From Halichondria panicea (Eukaryota > Porifera > Demospongiae > Suberitida > Halichondriidae): a stretch of DNA of 64,000 nt. The position numbers were made by a program, and so were the translations under genes. This document shows, one piece after another, positions 22,772 through 32,611 of the stretch. Within the stretch, counting starts at the first letter, position 1, and every line of letters begins with the position of its first letter. Under the pieces are notes generated by a model. The model was given only the letters and a program-made list of their open reading frames with translations. It had not been told where the DNA came from and did no database searches. Where the stretch lies: contig NC_087385.1 of the NCBI RefSeq assembly GCF_963675165.1, positions 3,038,501 to 3,102,500 of the forward strand, given 5' to 3'.

Positions 22772-23685
22772 ATGGCGAGGATGATGGAGTTTGTTGCAAT
22801 TGTCGGCTTTTTAAGAGTTTGTAGAAGGAGTGCTGAAAGGAGAGAGAAGCTTAGGAGAATGGAAAGGAAGCAACAGTTGTTGGATTTCAGGAGGAGGAAA
22901 GAAAATCTGAACGTACTGTTTTTGCTGTTTTTGTGCAGTGTAAATCTTGGTGCTACAGCAAGACTGATATGGGAGAAACCTCGAAGCTGTGACTGGTGGG
23001 ATAGGGTAGTTCTCTCTGCATTTACTGCATAAGATTGGATAACAAACTTTCGAATGTCAAAGGTCACATTTGACTACCTGTGTGACAAGTTGTCGTCAAG
23101 TATCGCCAGGATAGACACTGTCATGAGAAGGCAATGACACTTTGGTTTCTGGCGACTGGTGCTGACTATCGGACTGTTGGGCATTTGTTTGGGGTCGTCT
23201 GTATGTCTGATCAGTAAGGAGGTTTGTGCTAAGATAGTTTCTGTTTTGTTGCCCCAATATGTAAAGTTTCACACTGGCTCAGCTCTCTCTGTTGTTGTCG
23301 GAACCAACTCGGGTTTCCACAATGCGTCGGAGCAGTGGATGGTAGTCACATACCGATTGTGTCCCATGTTTGCCCTGCCGATTATTATAACCGAAAGGGT
23401 TGGCATTCTATTGTTTTACAGGGAACGGTGGATTTTCGAGTGTTTATCGATTTGTATGTTGGTTGGCCTGGTCGTGTACACGACGCCCGAGTCTTTTCAA
23501 ACTCAAGTTTGTGCAGTAAGGGACAAAGTAAGACCAACAAACCAGTAACGCTCGGTGGTACTGATGTTCCACTTGTGAGACTTATTGACAATGGTCGCCT
23601 GACTTCCCAGCAGAGGAAATTTAACTATAGGCTGAGCAAGGCACGTGTGATGGTCGAGCACGCATATGGGAGGCTGAAAGGCTGA
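22772..23685 (+). pseudogene. PIF/Harbinger transposase, broken
   Basis: The N-terminal region (22772-23032) is basic and coiled-coil-like. A TAA interrupts it, after which the same frame continues with DWITNFRMSKVTFDYLCDKL. A frameshift near 23130 follows. The catalytic part at about 23320-23685 has MDGSHIPI (first Asp), YYNRKGWHSIVLQGTVD, DLYVGWPGRVHDARVF (second Asp) and KARVMVEHAYGRLKG (Glu), the order of DDE_Tnp_4. It would cut and paste the element together with the Myb-like partner but is disabled here. Confidence 0.88.
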
Positions 23686-23991
23686 AAGGTCGATGGAGAT
23701 GCTTATGGAGATGCTTAATGAAAAGATTAGATGAATGTGGATGATGCGTCAGAGTTGATTGTGTTGCATAACATATGTGAAGTGAAGGGAGAGTTTTTTT
23801 AATGACAATTGGACTGATGGTGTCGAAGAGGTTGATAGTACAAACAGCTCATCTTCTAATACATTACAGCCGTCTAATGACTCTATTTCTATTCGAAACG
23901 CCTTCATGCAACATTTTAGATTTTAGTCAACAGTGATGTAGTTGTATAACAGTAAGTGGTTGTAAGATACATAATAACACACTCAGGCTGG

Positions 23992-24633
23992 TTAAGGCCG
24001 TTTCACAAATACAGGCCATAAATGAGGGTGCATTGCAGTCTATTGTGTAATGGTTTCATTGTGTACCTTTTTATTCGGGATTCATATTAGATACGTAAAA
24101 TGGATCAGGATGATAACACCGTTGCCATGGTTACGGCCTTGTTGTGTACATTAACTTGCTATTTACTTGGCGCTGTCTCCAATAATCAATTTCATGGTTC
24201 AATCTTAGTATCAAAACAAAGCTCTTACTACAGTACAATAGAAACCAAATGGATATTTAGGGCTGCTATCACATTTTTTGTACAATAAGCATACAAAAGC
24301 ATTTTTTTAAAGCTATAATCAGAGCTAAAATGAGCTCACACCAAATATCCACTTTGTTTCTCACTAAAAGCTTTCTTTTGATACCAATATTGCTTTCTAC
24401 AACTTGGTATTGGAGGCAGCATTTTCAAAACAATTGTTAAGGCAAGTCATACTTGGTCACAGTTAACGCACATACCAAGATAGTAACCATGGTAATAATG
24501 TTATCAGATAAAAGGTATTCCTGTTCACAATACATTTTGTGAAAAATAATGTGTAATTGACAAAATTTTTTACAAAAAATGGTAGTTCTTTATAGTGCAC
24601 TTTTTCTTCAATTTCAAGAAAAAACGGCCTTAA
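23992..24633. mobile_element. TTAA-flanked foldback MITE nested in the Harbinger element
   Basis: TTAA at 23992-23995 is followed by GGCCGTTTCAC; the right end reads AAAAACGGCC then TTAA (24630-24633), giving inverted ends GGCCGTTT. Similarity between the two halves extends well inward (GTTGCCATGGTTAC against GTAACCATGG; CTGTCTCCAATA against TATTGGAGGCAG), so the whole element can fold on itself. TTAA flanks suggest piggyBac-type mobilisation. It has no gene. Confidence 0.75.
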
Positions 24634-24723
24634 CCTACCTGAGCAGGAAGTAAATACCACAGCTAATAAGGATACAGGATAATAGTCATTATAGTCCTTG
24701 GCCCTGAGTATGGTGGTGGTGGT

Positions 24724-25556
24724 CTAAGATGGTGGTGGTCTAAGATACATAATAACACAATAACACAGTAAGTAAATACCACAGCTAATATCGATACAGC
24801 TAATCAGGATAATAGTCATTAATAGTCCTGCCTTGGCCGGTGGCGATGGTGGTGGTGGTGGTCTAAACATGTTTGCCACCATCCTCATATCATATTCCCT
24901 CTCCTCCATTTCTTGTTCTTTTTCCCACCTTTCGTCTCCGTGTTTCGCAAATCTTGCCTCCTGGTACTTTAAAAACTTGTCCATGGTTCGCTTTTGAAGC
25001 CTTCTCCGTCTTCGTCTTCCTCTGTAGTTGTGGCATTAATTTTAAGTTTTTATCAGTGTTTAATTATTTTACCTGTTTCATCTGCAGGGGGTCTGATTCT
25101 GAAGTCACCTGCAGAGAGGGGGCTCCATCAACGGCATTGTGAGCCTCAAGTTCATCTGCATCTGGGAAACAAACGAGTTTACCACTTGTCAGAATTATTG
25201 CATCCTGGCTGCCTAGCAGCGAGGGTGGAACTGTTGCTGGCCGATGACCCAGGATGGCATCGAGTTGGTGGTAGAATTTGCAACTCTTTCTACCCTTCCT
25301 GTTTCTTTGTTATTGTCTTTAATTTCTCTATATATCCTTTTCAAACATATATCCTTTTCAAACTTTTAATCTTATTTCTACATTCTCGTGTGTGTCCTTC
25401 TTTTAATTTTTGTGATATTTCAGTGAAAACAACCTTGGCCCCATCCAATTCCTCTTGAATATCACTCTCTCCCCAGACAGCAATGAGAGCTCTCACCTCT
25501 ACATCACTCCATGCAGTGCCACGGGACTTTTGTATCATAACAGAAGCCATTGACAT
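24724..25556 (-). pseudogene. Myb/SANT-like DNA-binding gene of the Harbinger element
   Basis: From 25556 leftward: RGTAWSDVEVRALIAVWGES, then QEELDGAKVVFTEISQKLKE and RECRNKIKSLKR, the trihelix/Myb-type domain found as the second gene of Harbinger transposons. Downstream pieces on the same strand are QLDAILGHRPATVPPSL (about 25265) and, at 24984-24860, a charged helix (DKFLKYQEARFAKHGDERWE) ending in a polyproline tract. The pieces are in different frames, separated by introns or breaks. Its role would be to bind the transposon ends and guide the transposase to the nucleus. Confidence 0.75.
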
Positions 25557-25642
25557 ACTATCACTTGAACCACAAAAATTCTAACTAGCTTTTGATCCAG
25601 TGCAGCTGTTTACACGGCGCCTAACCCGGATTGTATCCGGGT

Positions 25643-25668
25643 CGAAACCACATCCTGATGTGGTTTCG
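25643..25668. repeat. Perfect 12-bp-stem hairpin near the right Harbinger end
   Basis: CGAAACCACATC, a 2-nt loop, then GATGTGGTTTCG. It lies in the subterminal zone among CCGGGT/CCGGAT words, so it may be a transposase or Myb-protein binding palindrome. Confidence 0.6.
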
Positions 25669-26419
25669 CTAATCCAGATTAGAACCCGGATTAGGCCGTT
25701 TACACGAACACGGATTACTTTTATGAACCCGGAATAAAGGCAAACGGGGCTTTAGACTGTGCTGAGTTCCTAGATTTAATTTTATTGTAAATGCATGCCT
25801 GTTGAGAATTATTTGCAAAGAGAAAGTCATTCGGAGCAACTACAGTAGCTAAGTAGTTGATCAGCATCTGCAGCTTTTCCCCCAATCTCCTCCCATTAAA
25901 TTAACTTCCTGTGAATTTCCGGTGCGACATGCATGGGACGCGTGAAATCCCTGTGTTTCCAATCCCTCTCCTCTACTTGTGCCTTCTGTGTGTTTGAAGC
26001 TCCAGACAATGTCACGAACCTCAAGATTGCTCTGCAGATGGGACAGTCTTCACAACAAGTACTTATGAGTAAAAGCATAAAATAATAAAATAATAAATTA
26101 CTAAGGGTGTTCTTTAGTGGCGCTGCAAACATATAGCAATGTTATAGCAATGTAAAAATAATTGAATAGGTCGCTTATGGTGTGTCTTATGGTGTGCTTT
26201 AATTAAAACAAAATAAATACATATTTTTCTTTAAAAATCAGAACCATATCTTAAGAACCATATCTTAAGAACCATACTATTTCCTACAGGTACAAGGCCA
26301 TAAGCATGGCCATAAGCATCGATATTCTCACTGTCTAGCAGGTTATACACTACGAAGTCATAATCAAACAGTCATTCGACGGTACTGCACAAAGTGTACC
26401 TCGAAGCAAAATGTTGAAA

Positions 26420-26538
26420 ATACCACGTGAAAGAGCAGCTCAATGCGCATGTGCTGGTACCTACAGCGTGCTCCAACACAGTGTGCACAGTTGAAAAATC
26501 TCGGTCCGCTGGACGACATATGTCCGAGAAAAGGTTAA
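26420..26538 (-). mobile_element. Fragment related to the 19 kb piggyBac-like MITE, inverted
   Basis: TACCACGTGAAAGAGCAGCT followed by CAATGCGCATGTGCTGGTA is the inverse of sequence at about 19393-19431. The fragment ends with CATATGTCCGAGAAAAGG and a TTAA (26535-26538), which corresponds to the CCTTTT...CATATG outer end of that family. The opposite end was not found. Confidence 0.5.
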
Positions 26539-27323
26539 TCGCAGCTGCGTGCCAAAGTTCAAACAGGTCAATGTTCATCGATATAACTGTTTGTGATGAT
26601 TACATAACATAATATTCAAATACTAAATATAGAACATTGCATTTCCCTTGTACTTCGGATGATAAATAAAATAAGAAATCATACGATGCTTAAGAATAAC
26701 AAAAGATGATAATTATAACAACAAAATTATAACAACAAAATAATTGACATAACAATAGAATATAAAATCAAAGAAAACTCACAAAACCAAGTCTAATGAT
26801 TAACAGCTTTTAAGTTCCAAGGTATACAAATTGTCTATACAAATTGTCCATATCTTTGTGGTACACTCACCGTTCGTGACGATAGTCTCAATGTAACTGG
26901 AACTTCATCTTCACCTTCAGCAGACGGAGGTGTTGTGTGTTGTGTCTGGCTCCTTGCTAGCACGAACCATTTTTCCCTCTGAATCAAGTAAAGTTTACAC
27001 CCACCCAATAATTGGCAATGCAGCTTAGGGATTTTCTACCGCCCTTTCTTATTGATGGAAGAATCATAAGAAGAACATAAGAATGGGCAGTCAGCAGCAG
27101 AGCAGAAGAAGCAGTATCCAGGCTGCCGCTGATAAAGGAGTGGTTTGGCTCAAACCAGAGCAGTATTCAAAGCTTAAGAGTAGGGGGGCTCGAAGCAGAG
27201 GCACCTGTAGTCCACAGAAGCAGATTGTCCACCGAAACTACAGAAACTGAGTATACAGCCAAAGATGACTACAATGCAGTATGACCACGATGCACTCTTC
27301 AAAACCAGGAGACTCTACACATT

Positions 27324-27409
27324 CAAGCCCAAATCAATCACCAACCGAGTAGAGAAAAAACAAACAACAACTAGCAGTCAAGCCCAAATCAATCACCAAC
27401 TGAGTAGAG
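27324..27409 (+). repeat. Tandem direct repeat, about 55-bp period
   Basis: CAAGCCCAAATCAATCACCA (followed by ACYGAGTAGAG) occurs at 27324-27354 and 27379-27409, with one C/T difference. The intervening bases differ. Confidence 0.7.
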
Positions 27410-27726
27410 GCATCAACAGACGTAGCAGGATACACAGCATCTACCACAGCACCAACAACACCAACTAAAAACACTTCTGAATTCCGAGCACAAAAGTAGA
27501 TCCTTTGCAGCGAAGAGTGTTAGTCCTGACCAACACCAACTAAAGATCCTAAGAAGACAACACATTCAAGCCCACATCGTATGAATTCGAGCACCAGCAC
27601 AGCTGTTTTAGGCAAGAAAAATATATTTAAAATACAACATTCCAATTGTGTGATTTACTTCCGGTTTGTATAGAATAAAAACTGGGATTTGTAATATATT
27701 TTTAGTTGCAAGAGAAGTTAAAAAGA

Positions 27727-28125
27727 ATGTCTACTCCTGGCTCAGCTCCCGTTTCAAACGAATTCATCCACTCACTTGGATCAAACAACATTGTGAGTGA
27801 ACCTAGATGGTTTATGATCTTGAAATGCCTCAATGATAGTGCACATGCAAGTATCCGGCTTGTAAATGTAATGGCATACGATGGATCCACTTTACAACTT
27901 GGTGGTAGTGACCATAAATTAAATCCCATTTTGCTGTCTGTTGTTGCTTCGACAAACATTGTGTCCTACTCGAGGTACGCTAGCAACTGTGGTATTTGTT
28001 TTGAACTCTTGTTTCACACAATTAGAGAAGACACAAACAATCCCTTTGACTTTTCATATTTTATGAGCAAGATTGAAGATTGGAAAAGAATACAAGAGTT
28101 CAAATCAGATGCTCAAAGGCTATGA
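27727..28125 (+). CDS. Hypothetical viral protein, first gene of the left block
   Basis: 132 residues from ATG at 27727 (MSTPGSAPVSNEF onward). An upstream in-frame TTG at 27706 is less likely because the AT-rich TAATATATTTTTAG promoter-like tract overlaps it. No domain recognised. It looks globular with a helical end. The stop codon TGA overlaps the next ATG (ATGA at 28122-28125). It may be the N-terminal part of the same product as the two following frames if indels have split the gene. Confidence 0.5.
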   Translation: MSTPGSAPVSNEFIHSLGSNNIVSEPRWFMILKCLNDSAHASIRLVNVMAYDGSTLQLGGSDHKLNPILLSVVASTNIVSYSRYASNCGICFELLFHTIREDTNNPFDFSYFMSKIEDWKRIQEFKSDAQRL

Positions 28126-28256
28126 GCCATAGCCACACATTAACAATTTCTATTCAAGAGACCGAACTGTTGTCAGACATTTTAGTGTTAGCAAGAAATT
28201 TTGAAGTAGCAGACATGTTGAAATTTGTGTCCATACATAGAATAGCACCTCTTTAA
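28122..28256 (+). CDS. Small open frame overlapping its upstream neighbour by ATGA
   Basis: 44 residues, amphipathic and protein-like, starting exactly at the ATGA overlap with the previous stop. It lies between two longer frames on the same strand, so it could be a separate small protein translated by termination-reinitiation, or the middle piece of a gene disrupted by two indels. The next frame is open without an ATG from 28246, which favours disruption. Confidence 0.35.
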   Translation: MSHSHTLTISIQETELLSDILVLARNFEVADMLKFVSIHRIAPL

Positions 28257-28341
28257 TGTTTTTTATTGTTTACAGGTCACAAAGAATATATTTGTTGATG
28301 GAAAGTATGTCCCAACAGATTTGATTGGCTTGTTTGAATTC

Positions 28342-29949
28342 ATGTGCACAAACTCTGAGCTGCTGTCAACCTCTGACATATGCTACGTACTGCACGCTAA
28401 CCAGAAAGTGCTCAAAGATTTCAAATTGAGGCAGGTCAATGGGCTCTGGTCTTGTTGCCAGCAACCCACTTGCAGGTTTTCAGAGGTGTGGAACAGGCTG
28501 AACGGCTCCTCTAGCAAGTCCATTACAGATGTCAAGTTCAGTGCAAACTGCAGGCCTTTCAACGTTGCAAAGTCCAGCATGGCATGGGACACTGTGAGTG
28601 TAAAGAATGTCAAAAAAAACATTGTTCAAGTGCATTCCTACATGCCTGTGCTGGTCTCTAGAATGGCCATTACCCCCAAGTGCGATTGTCCCAACCCAAC
28701 ACTTGACTGTGCCGACTGCACAACTGTCTACGCCAATGGGGACAGTTTGAAAAGATTCATGAGAACTAGGCAGGCCTGCATTGAGCACATACAATCCCAA
28801 TCCGAGCTCACAACAGAAGACTTCCTGGTCCTGTCGTCATATTGCATGGTACCCTCCTCTGGCAAAGTGCAACCTCAGCAATTTCGAGAACAAATCTCCC
28901 AGGAGACATATGTTTATAACCATGTGTTCAACGAGAATTTTACTGGGGTTATAAACAACCTCATGCTTTGTTATTTTGGATTTTACAAAGGCTTTGATAT
29001 TGCACCAAGCGAGATGCTCAAGAAAATACTGTTCTACTGCATGAGGTGCCAATACATCAGGTCTAACAAATTCAAGACCAGACAACACTTGGTGGCAAAA
29101 GACACCACCACTGTTGACACCATGCTCAGCAACTTGTTTATACTCAACAGCAAGTCCTCTATTTTGAGGGAGAAGGTCAGACAGCAGTACATGCACTACA
29201 CTGTGAACTCTGATGAGTACACCTACGAGGTGGCAGAGATACTGAGTGACACTTTCAGGTCCACCAACAGCAGGCTCTCAGGCAATGTATACTTCTGCAG
29301 CATCTTTCATAAATTCAAGAAATGCACCGACCAAACGTACAGACACATTTTGCTGAACTGTGCCCCCTCCAGAGACAAACTTAAACACAACAGGTGCATA
29401 ACATATATGGAGTTGTCAGACGATGGAAGAGAGGAGAGGCTGTACACCGTGACTCCAGAGCTCTTCAAGTACAGAAATGCTTCAACTGCAATGAGCTATT
29501 ACCTGAAGCTTGCCGACTTTTTCAAGTTGACCACAAGGCTCAAGAGGAGCATGGGTGTGTCCTTTGGAAAGAAAGACAAGAACAAAGTTTATGTGGAGCC
29601 AAGCTTTGACAACCTCACAGAAGCTGAGCTGTTTTGGCTGAGGCAACCTCACTCTGTCAAGAGTTGTGACAATCTGAGAACATTGAAAGACACGCATGCA
29701 GTCACAATCTTCCCAGCAGATCTGGTTGAGAGCAGTGAGCCCATGGAGCAGGACAATGAAGATGACACAGACCTGCTTGCCACAATTTTGAGTGGGCTCT
29801 CTGAACTGGAGCAGATGCAGGTTGCAACCGCACCAGCCCCTCCCCCTGAAATATTCGAGGTCCAACAGTTGACCAGCAGTGACATAACTCAGAAATATGA
29901 CTCAATTAGACAATCTGTAATTAAAGCACTGCAAATGAGACAATCATAA
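28342..29949 (+). CDS. Hypothetical viral protein upstream of the DNA polymerase
   Basis: 535 residues from the first ATG (28342); the frame is open back to 28246 and the extra residues look coding, so the true N-terminus may be upstream. It is rich in cysteine (for example CCQQPTC and CDCPNPTLDCADC at about residues 40-135), mostly helical-looking, with an acidic proline-containing tail. No family recognised. It ends 51 bp before the polymerase start, in the same direction. Position next to a protein-primed polymerase makes a terminal-protein or replication-accessory role possible, but that is conjecture. Confidence 0.7.
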   Translation: MCTNSELLSTSDICYVLHANQKVLKDFKLRQVNGLWSCCQQPTCRFSEVWNRLNGSSSKSITDVKFSANCRPFNVAKSSMAWDTVSVKNVKKNIVQVHSYMPVLVSRMAITPKCDCPNPTLDCADCTTVYANGDSLKRFMRTRQACIEHIQSQSELTTEDFLVLSSYCMVPSSGKVQPQQFREQISQETYVYNHVFNENFTGVINNLMLCYFGFYKGFDIAPSEMLKKILFYCMRCQYIRSNKFKTRQHLVAKDTTTVDTMLSNLFILNSKSSILREKVRQQYMHYTVNSDEYTYEVAEILSDTFRSTNSRLSGNVYFCSIFHKFKKCTDQTYRHILLNCAPSRDKLKHNRCITYMELSDDGREERLYTVTPELFKYRNASTAMSYYLKLADFFKLTTRLKRSMGVSFGKKDKNKVYVEPSFDNLTEAELFWLRQPHSVKSCDNLRTLKDTHAVTIFPADLVESSEPMEQDNEDDTDLLATILSGLSELEQMQVATAPAPPPEIFEVQQLTSSDITQKYDSIRQSVIKALQMRQS

Positions 29950-30000
29950 TATATTTTTTTTTGTATATGGTTCTGTGTTGAAATAATTATCCTTGCACTC
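29950..30000 (+). promoter_or_regulatory. AT-rich promoter-like tract before the polymerase
   Basis: TATATTTTTTTTTGTATATGG starts right at the upstream stop codon and about 50 bp before the polymerase ATG. It resembles the AT-rich tracts in front of other genes in the element. Confidence 0.4.
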
Positions 30001-32604
30001 ATGGCTACACTGGATGAACTTAAATTGTATGTGCAGAGGAGCAGGGCCACAATCAACAGAGCTTTAAATAGACTGAGGAACGGTGGTCAATTGCCACAAG
30101 TGTTTAGTGGCAGAGGAAGGTCTGCCAGGGGAAGAGTGCCCAGTCCAACATCCACAGTGCCAGAAAAAATAACTGTTCTGAATGCACTGGACACCATCCT
30201 TTCCAATAGAAGAACAAGCCAAAAAACCAAAATAGAGAGACTCAGAGCATACATCCTCAGAGTAAATCAGAGGTCTACCGACATAGGTGTGCTCGAACTA
30301 ATAGCAAACGTGAGTGAACAAATTCACGAAATTACAAGGCCTCCGGCAGAGGAAGAGGACGAGGATGAAGGTGGAGGTGGTGGTGCTGGAGGTGACAACG
30401 AGAGCGGTGAAGATGGTGATCGTGGTGACGACGAAGGAGACAACGGTGGAGGTGGTGGTGGTGGATCTGACAATGATGACAACACCCTCAGACTAGGCCA
30501 GCCCCTCTACTCTGCTCCAAGTCTGTCTGATGCTGTCCCCATAGGTTCCTACCACCAACTAGACACTGTTGGGGAAGTGAGCCAAGTTATGTTCAATGGA
30601 GGTATAGTGGCAGCATTGCAGTACAACTTGGATGATGTCTTAAGTATATTTGCTCATGTTTACCCTGCCACAACTCCCCTGGGTTCTGTTTTGTTTACAG
30701 GCTATATAACTGGAAATGGCAGACTGTTTGGCTTTGGAAGATATTACCCCCAATCCTTGCAAGATGTTCTGGACCAATTGGATAAATACAACATTGGACC
30801 AGAGGATGCTACTGTGGTCAGAGGCTATTTCCAGGACGGTGGAGGCTTCGTAAGGCAACACCCTCACGGTCCTTTTATGCCAATACATCAGCTGCACCTG
30901 CAAGACACTGGGGGCATTGGTGGCAGTGTGCACCTCATGACCCACTCTGTTGACACCCTCTATGTGTACAACCCATCCTTTGGAGACTGCTTCAGAAAAT
31001 GCCTGAGGTACATTGGGTTTGACTGCAAAGTGTTGAACCACCCCTCAGTGAAGTCCACCAGGAAAGAGAACCAATTTATTTGCACTCAGTTGAAACTCAC
31101 GGTAATGATCGTCTCCATCGAAGGAGTAGATGTCATCCAGTCCAGGAGCCACACTGAACATATAATCTACATGCTTGCACACAGGATCAAAAGCAGCAAC
31201 ACTCATCACGTGTGTTTGCTGAAGTCTCTGGACTACCTAGAAATTGCACTCATCCCATTCATAGACAGTGTTGAAGACATCAGTGGTGTGTTGTACAGGA
31301 GTCCAGAGCTGCTCAACCGGTTTGACTTCAGTCAGTTGGAGGCAGACTGCTCCACTGGCTCCAAAGACATCATGTCAAACATCTATCGATGCAAAAAATT
31401 CTACCTGGAAGACAAAGATCATGGCATGATGATAGATGTATATGTTTTCGATAGACATGGTTTCAGGCAGTGCAACAGGATAGACAGTGAGGAGCTGCTT
31501 TCCATGATGCCATTCTCCGAGCCAGACACTGTTCACTACTTTCAGACTTGCGAAGAGCTGGTGATGTATGTCAACTCTGTTCCAAGGAAGCTAGTGTATG
31601 CCTGCAATTTCAAGCCTGGAGTCAAGTCAGACTGTTTGACCGGTGTCATGCTAGAAAAGCCATACAACAGCGCTTGGCTGCTGGACACACACATGGACAC
31701 GTCAAACGTGCAAGAAGTCAACCACGTGCTTCACACACACTATTGTCAAACAATGCAGACACCCCTCTGCATGCTGGAGGCAGAACTAAAACCAGCACAT
31801 GCTTTCAAGTGTCACGACATCATGACAGCAAACAAGATGTTGATCCTGATAAGGAGTGCATGTCAAGGAGGACTGAACATGTGCAAATATCCATCAAAAA
31901 AACAGCTGCACAAAAACACACCAGATGGAGTCTTACATCTAGACGTCAACAACATGTACCCAACTGTAATGGCACAGTCAACACTTTTGTTAGACTACAA
32001 GAGTGTGGTGATATTCCATTCAAAGACCACACTCCCCAATGCTAACTATTACAAACTATACTTGGTTACCAAGGCTGTCAGCACATGCTACACCTACCAG
32101 GTTCCCACAATGATGTCAGAGGAGCACATCAAGGCCCTGCACCAAGTCAACTTCCACCTGTGCGTGTCTAACTGTGGACTGGCAATCTCCTACACAAGAC
32201 ACATACCCTACCGATGGTTGGCAGTGTCTACCTACTGTTCGGACATGAGAGGGCTCTGTGGGAGGACTTTGCTGAAACAAACCATAAACAAACAGATAGG
32301 GAGGTTTGCAAGACTCAAGCAGGTGTCTCTGAAGAACCCTGGCCCGCTATTGACAATGTTCGAGGACAACCCTAATGCAAGTGTGCAATACACAGACATA
32401 ACTGGAGCAACTTTTTTACCCCAATTTATGTACGTCATGCAAGAAAGCAAAGCAATGTTCTGGAACCTAATAGCACTCAACAATATTCAACTAACTGACA
32501 TTTTAGCAATAACAACTGATAGTGTTCATTTAAAAAATTCAAAATATTATAATTCATATATTACATCTTCTAAAGTTTGTGGAATGTTTAAAATTGTGTG
32601 TTAA
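30001..32604 (+). CDS. Protein-primed-type family B DNA polymerase, C-terminally short
   Basis: 867 residues. The N-terminus is basic, followed by an acidic glycine-rich linker (about 116-162). A DCF...L block (329-331 onward) with a later HHVCLLK (402-408) matches the domain often found before DNA_pol_B_2 palms. Palm motifs: A, DVNNMYP (D648); B, KQTINKQIG (K759); C, TTDS (D840), where family members normally have DTDS. The last metal-binding Asp of motif C is kept. Only 27 residues follow motif C, and these are encoded by conspicuously AT-rich DNA, so the thumb region appears missing. No clear 3'-5' exonuclease motifs were seen. It would replicate the element; whether this copy is active is doubtful. 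Confidence 0.85.
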   Translation: MATLDELKLYVQRSRATINRALNRLRNGGQLPQVFSGRGRSARGRVPSPTSTVPEKITVLNALDTILSNRRTSQKTKIERLRAYILRVNQRSTDIGVLELIANVSEQIHEITRPPAEEEDEDEGGGGGAGGDNESGEDGDRGDDEGDNGGGGGGGSDNDDNTLRLGQPLYSAPSLSDAVPIGSYHQLDTVGEVSQVMFNGGIVAALQYNLDDVLSIFAHVYPATTPLGSVLFTGYITGNGRLFGFGRYYPQSLQDVLDQLDKYNIGPEDATVVRGYFQDGGGFVRQHPHGPFMPIHQLHLQDTGGIGGSVHLMTHSVDTLYVYNPSFGDCFRKCLRYIGFDCKVLNHPSVKSTRKENQFICTQLKLTVMIVSIEGVDVIQSRSHTEHIIYMLAHRIKSSNTHHVCLLKSLDYLEIALIPFIDSVEDISGVLYRSPELLNRFDFSQLEADCSTGSKDIMSNIYRCKKFYLEDKDHGMMIDVYVFDRHGFRQCNRIDSEELLSMMPFSEPDTVHYFQTCEELVMYVNSVPRKLVYACNFKPGVKSDCLTGVMLEKPYNSAWLLDTHMDTSNVQEVNHVLHTHYCQTMQTPLCMLEAELKPAHAFKCHDIMTANKMLILIRSACQGGLNMCKYPSKKQLHKNTPDGVLHLDVNNMYPTVMAQSTLLLDYKSVVIFHSKTTLPNANYYKLYLVTKAVSTCYTYQVPTMMSEEHIKALHQVNFHLCVSNCGLAISYTRHIPYRWLAVSTYCSDMRGLCGRTLLKQTINKQIGRFARLKQVSLKNPGPLLTMFEDNPNASVQYTDITGATFLPQFMYVMQESKAMFWNLIALNNIQLTDILAITTDSVHLKNSKYYNSYITSSKVCGMFKIVC

Positions 32605-32611
32605 AAATTGT

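Larger units (their letters stand above)
22456..25755. mobile_element. PIF/Harbinger DNA transposon (decayed)
   Basis: The left end GAGCCCCGTTTACACG (from 22458) pairs with the right end, which reverse-complements to AAGCCCCGTTTGCC (to about 25752). Subterminal CCGGAT/CCGGGT and GTTTACAC words recur at both ends. Inside are a DDE transposase on the plus strand (22772-23685) and a Myb/SANT-like gene on the minus strand (25556-24724), the two-gene layout of PIF/Harbinger. The exact 3-bp target duplication is unclear. A TTAA-flanked MITE is inserted between the genes. Confidence 0.85.
25756..27609. other. Spacer between Harbinger element and virus-like element
   Basis: No complete gene. An exact 14-bp tandem duplication is at 26241-26268, a piggyBac-like MITE fragment at 26420-26538, and a tandem direct repeat at 27324-27409. 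On the minus strand near 26985-26870 an open stretch ends in a good donor (GTGAGTG), possibly one host exon. The zone 27000-27600 is CAACACCAAC-rich and may be the left flank of the viral insertion. Confidence 0.4.

Noticed and set aside
27265..27468. 67-codon basic open frame left of the viral block as a viral gene
   Set aside because: It spans a tandem repeat and reads as repeat-derived; no promoter-like tract precedes it.
28126..28275. Spliceosomal intron between the first and third left-end frames (TTTACAG acceptor at 28275)
   Set aside because: No donor in a compatible phase near 28119, and the supposed intron itself holds a coding-looking frame with an ATGA overlap. Rest of the element is intronless.
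30980..31220. OTU-type cysteine protease domain in the polymerase N-terminal half (GDCF...H)
   Set aside because: The DCF and HHVCLLK elements match better the domain that commonly precedes DNA_pol_B_2 palms; the full OTU catalytic pattern is not there.
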